Part shown: positions 59,230-64,000 of the stretch, one piece after another | How the letters are laid out: each line of letters opens with the position of its first letter | How positions within the stretch are numbered: position 1 is the first letter of the stretch | NCBI GenBank assembly: GCA_007844125.1 | Contig: CM017558.1 | Location: forward strand, 47,068,164-47,132,163 | DNA: 64,000 nucleotides | From: Sinonovacula constricta | Lineage: Eukaryota; Mollusca; Bivalvia; Cardiida; Solecurtidae | Direction: 5' to 3' | Notes under the pieces: generated by a model | What the model was told of the DNA's origin: nothing | The model's input: only the letters and a program-made list of their open reading frames with translations | Databases searched by the model: none | Program-made: the position numbers and the translations under genes

Positions 59230-59419
59230 TGTCGGTGTGATGAATGTACTCGGTTGTGTAAGAACAACTTAGACTGCGTATTCCAGGTTCGACCGTTTAT
59301 TTTACTCTACGTCACAAAACAATAATACGGAAGTGACGTCACGGACGTCGCCAATACCTAGTAAGCGTTAACGCGCCATATAACGTCTGCTGTAACGTTA
59401 TGGAATTTATTCCACGACA
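59230..59419 (-). mobile_element. Candidate 3' LTR of the BEL/Pao element
   Basis: Read on the minus strand, the 190 bases start TGTCGTGG and end CACCGACA, giving short inverted TG...CA ends. They contain a CRE palindrome TGACGTCA (59334-59341) and, further downstream, AATAAA (59301-59296), in the order expected of an LTR. It lies 240 bases past the end of the pol frame. The other LTR is outside the window, so identity of the pair and the 5-base target duplication cannot be tested here. Confidence 0.45.
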
Positions 59420-59659
59420 TACTCCGGGCGCCAAAATGATTAAATACGCCATGAACATAAATAATGATCACTCTGAAACAGGCACATTAATCAATTAACG
59501 TCAAATACAATTATCATTGCATGAAAAATATTTACAGTCTTTGTTAAATTATCAGCTTTTAAATTCTAATACTTGAAACGTCTGTAAATAGTTGCGCGGA
59601 AAGTATAATTTTTAAGAAATTAAATGTCACTGATGTGAATTTTATAAAACACAGATCAG

Positions 59660-59993
59660 TCACTGATTGTTCAAACGATCTAAATCTTGATCAATAGATG
59701 TTTCCAGGGGGTACAGCTTCGTGATAGGTCTGTTGGTCAGTCCATCTTTGGTCCGTAGCTTAGCTGACCGTACAAGACCGTCTCTCCCGTGAACGACCTC
59801 CTCCACAATGGCGAGTCTCCATAACGCACGTGGCTTGTCTTCATGGATCTGGACTACGTCACCAGCTTTAATAGTTTGCAAATTGCACGTGCGACCGTGT
59901 GTCGTTTGGTAACGTTCCCTAAGTGCAGTGAGGTATTCTCGTTTCCATCTTTCTTGAAAGTCGCCGATCACTTTCCGCAGGTTGTCAGCTCTC
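59660..59993 (-). pseudogene. BEL/Pao integrase C-terminal end
   Basis: The frame contains NLRKVIGDFQERWKREYL and, after GDVVQIHEDKPR, a WRLAIVEEVVHGRDGLVR segment. This is the conserved C-terminal domain that follows the integrase core in BEL/Pao elements. It ends at a stop at 59660. The first 16 codons of the open frame belong to the inserted MITE at 59998-60991. The integrase part is therefore broken from its core domain. Confidence 0.85.
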
Positions 59994-59997
59994 TTAA

Positions 59998-60570
59998 AGG
60001 CATCTCGAAAGGAATGTGGTATCCCACTGAGCCAGGCCCCCACATGCTATGACCAGACCTGCTAATTGCTGGTCATCACTGCAGGGAGTCTTTAGCCAAC
60101 ATAGTACTAATCTGTCACAGTAATACCTCTGATGGGTTAATGCAAAACTAAATTACCTGCTAGTATGGATGTGAGACAGTAGGCTAGTTTTACACAAAGC
60201 CACAAACATTATTGTTAGTGATAATGTGGGTTGTTTACTATATGATCCCTAACAAATTCTTTATTGCATTAATTACTAGGTGTCAATTTTGTAACTGCAA
60301 GATTATGTATTTATTTCATAGCTAAATATTTAATTTTGAAAATACATGAGAGATACAAGTTTTAGTATTCAAAATGACTCTGAAGGACATTATTCTGACA
60401 ATGAATGACTTTTTTAATTGCTTTTGTTAGAAACGTTCGTTACATTTTACAAATCAAAATAAAATATAACTTTAAATATATATGAGAACTAAAAGAATGA
60501 AAGAAATAACAAAATGTATAAGAAATAACAAAATCAACCAACAAAGTAAGAAAGAAAACAAATAAAGATT

Positions 60571-60611
<41 letters not shown>

Positions 60612-60630
60612 TATATATATATATATATAT

Positions 60631-60668
<38 letters not shown>

Positions 60669-60686
60669 ATATATATAGTATATATA

Positions 60687-60764
<78 letters not shown>

Positions 60765-60991
60765 GCGTAATTGGTATATTCACAACTGTTTCCTTTACAA
60801 ACTGTGAATGAACTATGTTCAACCCCCAGATATAGCATACATACACTTGGATCTTGAACAATACCTGTGTGACAGACACATCGTTACAGACTGTGGCAGC
60901 CTGGCTTATCAGAAAACAGATGCCCTCACATGCTGGGTGGGGCAATAAATGGGGGGGGGGGGGTCACTTATATAAGGCTTTTAAGATGCCT
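59998..60991. mobile_element. TTAA-targeting MITE, copy G, inside the retrotransposon
   Basis: Same orientation as copy E: begins AGGCATCTCGAAAGG, ends GGCTTTTAAGATGCCT, with TTAA at 59994-59997 and 60992-60995. It is very similar to E and F, hence fairly young. The TA tract here is longest and interrupted (60573-60757). The insertion splits the integrase region of the minus-strand retrotransposon. Confidence 0.9.
60573..60757. repeat. (TA)n microsatellite inside copy G
   Basis: About 185 bases of TA with a few GATA, CTA and ATCC interruptions, including a nearly symmetrical centre near 60667-60700. Confidence 0.95.
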
Positions 60992-60995
60992 TTAA

Positions 60996-63900
60996 GTAGG
61001 ACGGATCGGCTGGTTGCCATGGGAATGGGTTTAATGTCTGGGTATTGATATGGCAGTCGTGTAATAGTTCTCCCGTGCAGAAGATGGGCTGGAGTTAGTG
61101 GCTCTGGGTCGTCCGAGTTTGATGACACATAGGTTAATGGCCGGTCATTTATGGTGGCCTCTATTTCCGTAATCACCGTCTGAAGTTCGTTGATAGAGAT
61201 GCAGGTGCGTCCTAATACTTTCTTCAGCGTGGTTTTAGTAAGCCCAATTAGTCTTTCCCACCAACCACCGAACCAAGGTGCGCGGTTTGGGATAAATGTC
61301 CACTCGGTTCCCTTTTTCCCAAGGTGGTGTGCAGAAATTCTGAACTTGCTAGTTTTCGTATTTGGTTCGCCGCCGCGTGAAAAGTAGTTCCGTTGTCCGA
61401 TACCATGAGTCTAGGTAGGGAACGTCGGCTGCAAAATCTTCTAAATGCCTGAAGGAACGTTGCTTCTGTTAAGTCCTGAACGACCTCTAAGTGAATCGCA
61501 CGTGTGGTTGCGCACGTGAATAAACATATGTAGACCTTGGTGGTTCCTCCATTGTCGGGTTTCACGTGCAGCGCTCCACTAAAATCCACTCCTGTGACTG
61601 TGAAGGGTGACGATTCCTCAAGTCTGTACTTGACCAATGGTGGGGTTTCTGGTAAAGGGTACGGCCTGCCGATAACCTTTTTACAAATCATACATTTCTT
61701 CAGGGAAGACTTAACACACTGTCGGATACGTGGTATCCAATACTTCTGGCGTATGTGGGTAATAGTCGCGTTTTCGCCGGAATGCAGCACTGATTCATGC
61801 GCGTCACGGACTATCAATGACGTAATCGGGTGTCTGTTTGGTAACAAAATTGGAAATTTCGTGCATTCATCAATCGCTGCATTATGTATTCTTCCTTTAC
61901 AGCGGAGTAGTTTGTCATTGTCCAAGTAGAGATGTAACTGTTTAACAATGGAAATCCGATGACGTGATTTCTTAGGATCAACCAATTCTTGTATTTCTGC
62001 ATAGAATGATGTAGATTGGCTGCATCGTACCACATGTATTTCTGCTTGTCGCAGCTCTGTTACTGTAAGTGTTCCGGATTTGCGAAGTTCAACAGTAGAT
62101 CTGATATTGTGCAAAAATCTACACACATACGCTATTACACGTAGCAGACGTTTGTAGCTGCTGAATCTGTGGAAATCTATCAGTTCTGGATCTTGACTCG
62201 GCACTGTTGTAGATTGTGTGGTTGCTGTATTCACTTCTGTTGTCGTGGTCAACGTTGTTAGAGTCTGTGGCTCCCAGGTCGGCCATTTTGATTTATCGAG
62301 TATCCACCGCGGACCATGCTGCCATAATTTACTCTCTTGAAATGTGCTGGCACTAAGACCGCGTGTTTGAAGGTCTGCTGGGTTGTCACTGGTCGGACAG
62401 TAACGCCAAGTGTCATTTCCGGTTATTTCTCGGATTTCTTGTATTCAATTTTGAACGAATCTGTTCAGCGGTTTCTTTGCTCTGATCCAATGAAGGACAA
62501 TCTGGCTATCTGACCAGTAGTGAGTCTCCTGACATGGTAACGTGTTATGTATGTATTTAGCTAAACGAACTCCAATTACTGCCGCCATTAACTCTAAACG
62601 AGGTAGGGTAATCTGTTTTAAAGGTGCCACGCGATTTTTAGCCATGATCAAGGTGCAGATATTGTGTTTACACAAGTACGCTACAGCTCCATAAGCGCTT
62701 TGGCTTGCATCCACAAAAATGTGCCGAATATGATTGTCGTCCGAATCTGATGTCATGGCAGCTTCCGGTGATGAACGGAAGTAGTGGCGTTGAAACTTGG
62801 TTTCTATGGCTACGTAAAGGTCCTTCACTATTTCAGTCCAACTTGTTTGAATGTTATCTGGTAACGGTGAATCCCAGTCAAACTTTTCCCGCCAAATTTC
62901 TTGCAATAGTAATTTCGCACGAATCGTAACGGGACTAAGAATTCCAAGAGGATCGTATATGCGTGAAGTTTGCTGTAGTATTTCTCATTTTGTGCAAATA
63001 TCTCTGTCTGGAATGTGTGTTGCCTGTAAACATTAGCTCGTCGGTTGTAGTATTCCAGCGCATGCCGAGTACCTTGGTTATCTGGTCGCTGTCTAAAACG
63101 CCCGTCGCTAACGCTGTCTGTCTAAGCGTTGCACTGTTAGAAGTCCATGATCGTAAGTTGAATCCACCAGACGACATGATGTCACGTGATTTCTGAAAAT
63201 ATTCTATGGCCGTTTTTTCTTGTGGTAATGACGTGAGAATATTGTCCACATACAGATCTTGTCTTAGCAAGTCACTCACCCAGCATGGGTTGCTTTCAAG
63301 ATGTTTATGTATGGTCGCATTTAATATAAATGGCGAACACGTTGCGCCAAATAATACCGATCTGAAACGGTAGGTTTGTAGTGCACTGGTAGGATCGATG
63401 GGGTCTGTCAACCATAGAAATCTTGTATAATCTCGGTCTTTTTCATGCAAACCAACGTGTAGAAACGCCTTTTCTATGTCGATGGAAACACCGTATTCAT
63501 GCAGTCGAAATCTCAGTAAAATGCCGCTCAAGTCGTTTAACTCGGGTGGTGTAGATTCCAAGCAGTCATTTAGACTTGGCTGGTCTCTTGCTTTCTACAG
63601 CTACAATCATATACTACTCGGATGGGTGTGGTTGTTGAGTCCTTTCTCACTGCATGGTGTGGTATGTAGTGTACATCAATTTTGTTTAACTCAGTTTCTG
63701 GAACTCATTCTATGAATCCTTTTATTTCCTGTTCTTCGATGATTTTTCCGTAATGCATTAGCATTTCCGGTTCCTTGTTCAGGCGAGCAATAGTGCTCTC
63801 TGCTCTCCGTTTCGCGATGTGGTAATTGGACGGTAATGGTTCGGGATCAGATTTCCAAGGTAGTTTCGCTACATACTGGTTGTTTTCGAATGTTACACAT

Positions 63901-64000
63901 GTCTGTTTGTATGTCTCTAGTATGTCACATCCGGTCTGTTTAGGGATTTGTTCACACACTCCAATACTTTCAAGATTCCAGAATTTCTCAAGATCACAAA
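60996..64000 (-). pseudogene. BEL/Pao retrotransposon pol, decayed, runs off the right edge
   Basis: Minus-strand pol in the order reverse transcriptase, RNase H, integrase. RT: SIDIEKAFLHVGLHEKD and the YVDNIL active-site box (frame 63561-62935). RNase H: FVDASQSAYGAVAYL, LPRLELMAAV and WSDSQIVLHW (62906-62445). Integrase: zinc-binding HESVLHSGE with CMICKK, then TGVDFSGAL and VSDNGTTFHAA of the catalytic core (62252-61248). The order and motifs are those of BEL/Pao elements. The breaks are an in-frame TGA (63707-63705), a frameshift near 63570, stops at 62935 and 62445 with frame changes, a shift at an A5G3 run (61310-61320), and the MITE at 59998-60991. The frame is still open at position 64000, so the N-terminal part and 5' LTR lie outside. 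This copy cannot encode a working polyprotein. Confidence 0.92.

Noticed and set aside
60472..60945. 157-codon Tyr/Ile-rich frame (and 29408-29644, 35624-35944)
   Set aside because: Translation of TA microsatellites inside the TTAA MITE copies.

Overview
The window looks like AT-rich, intron-bearing nuclear DNA of an animal, most likely a bivalve mollusc. The clues are two dispersed repeats of a type I recognise as common in bivalve genomes (about 11449-11940 and 20988-21420), abundant tRNA-derived SINE heads, LINEs ending in short TTCTG-type tails, a BEL/Pao retrotransposon, long simple repeats, and a Golgi galactose-3-O-sulfotransferase gene. Nothing bacterial or organellar is visible. The species cannot be fixed by eye.

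Host genes are few. The one solid gene is a Gal3ST-type sulfotransferase on the + strand: a short coding exon (40445-40482) whose donor joins in frame to a large last exon (42049-43291), giving a 426-aa type II Golgi enzyme. Two weaker models flank a possible shared promoter with a perfect 12-bp NRF1-type palindrome (15311-15322): a minus-strand gene whose last exon is 9370-9470, and a plus-strand gene with exons at 16154-16359 and 16781-16873. I recognise neither product.

The rest is mobile and repetitive DNA, and several families can be delimited to the base by their target-site duplications (TSDs): (i) a 370-390 bp element with CAATCGGAAC ends and 9-bp TSDs, four copies, one nested in another (25154-25922, 48166-48558, 51624-51990); (ii) a 750-bp element whose two ends are inverted arrays of a CGGACGTTTGCCCCC motif, 9-bp TSDs, two copies, one split by 2.8 kb (38289-39041, 54684-58230); (iii) a 0.9-1.0 kb TTAA-targeting element with an internal TA microsatellite, three copies (28965-29847, 35468-36397, 59998-60991); (iv) a 1.48-kb element with 57-bp inverted ends and an 8-bp TSD (4317-5799); (v) a 276-279 bp tRNA-derived SINE, two copies with 13-14 bp TSDs.

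Layout: 1-2.5 kb, 26-bp minisatellite; 2.6-8 kb, dispersed repeats and element iv; 8-17 kb, the two putative genes; 17-24 kb, inverted repeat with SINEs; 25-30 kb, nested element i, microsatellites and element iii; 30.8-34.6 kb, LINEs; 35-39 kb, elements iii and ii; 40-44 kb, sulfotransferase followed by a 53-bp minisatellite that begins inside its last codons; 48-54 kb, element i, SINE and a 58-bp satellite; 54.7-58.2 kb, split element ii holding a LINE; 59.2-64 kb, decayed BEL/Pao element on the minus strand, broken by element iii and running off the right edge.
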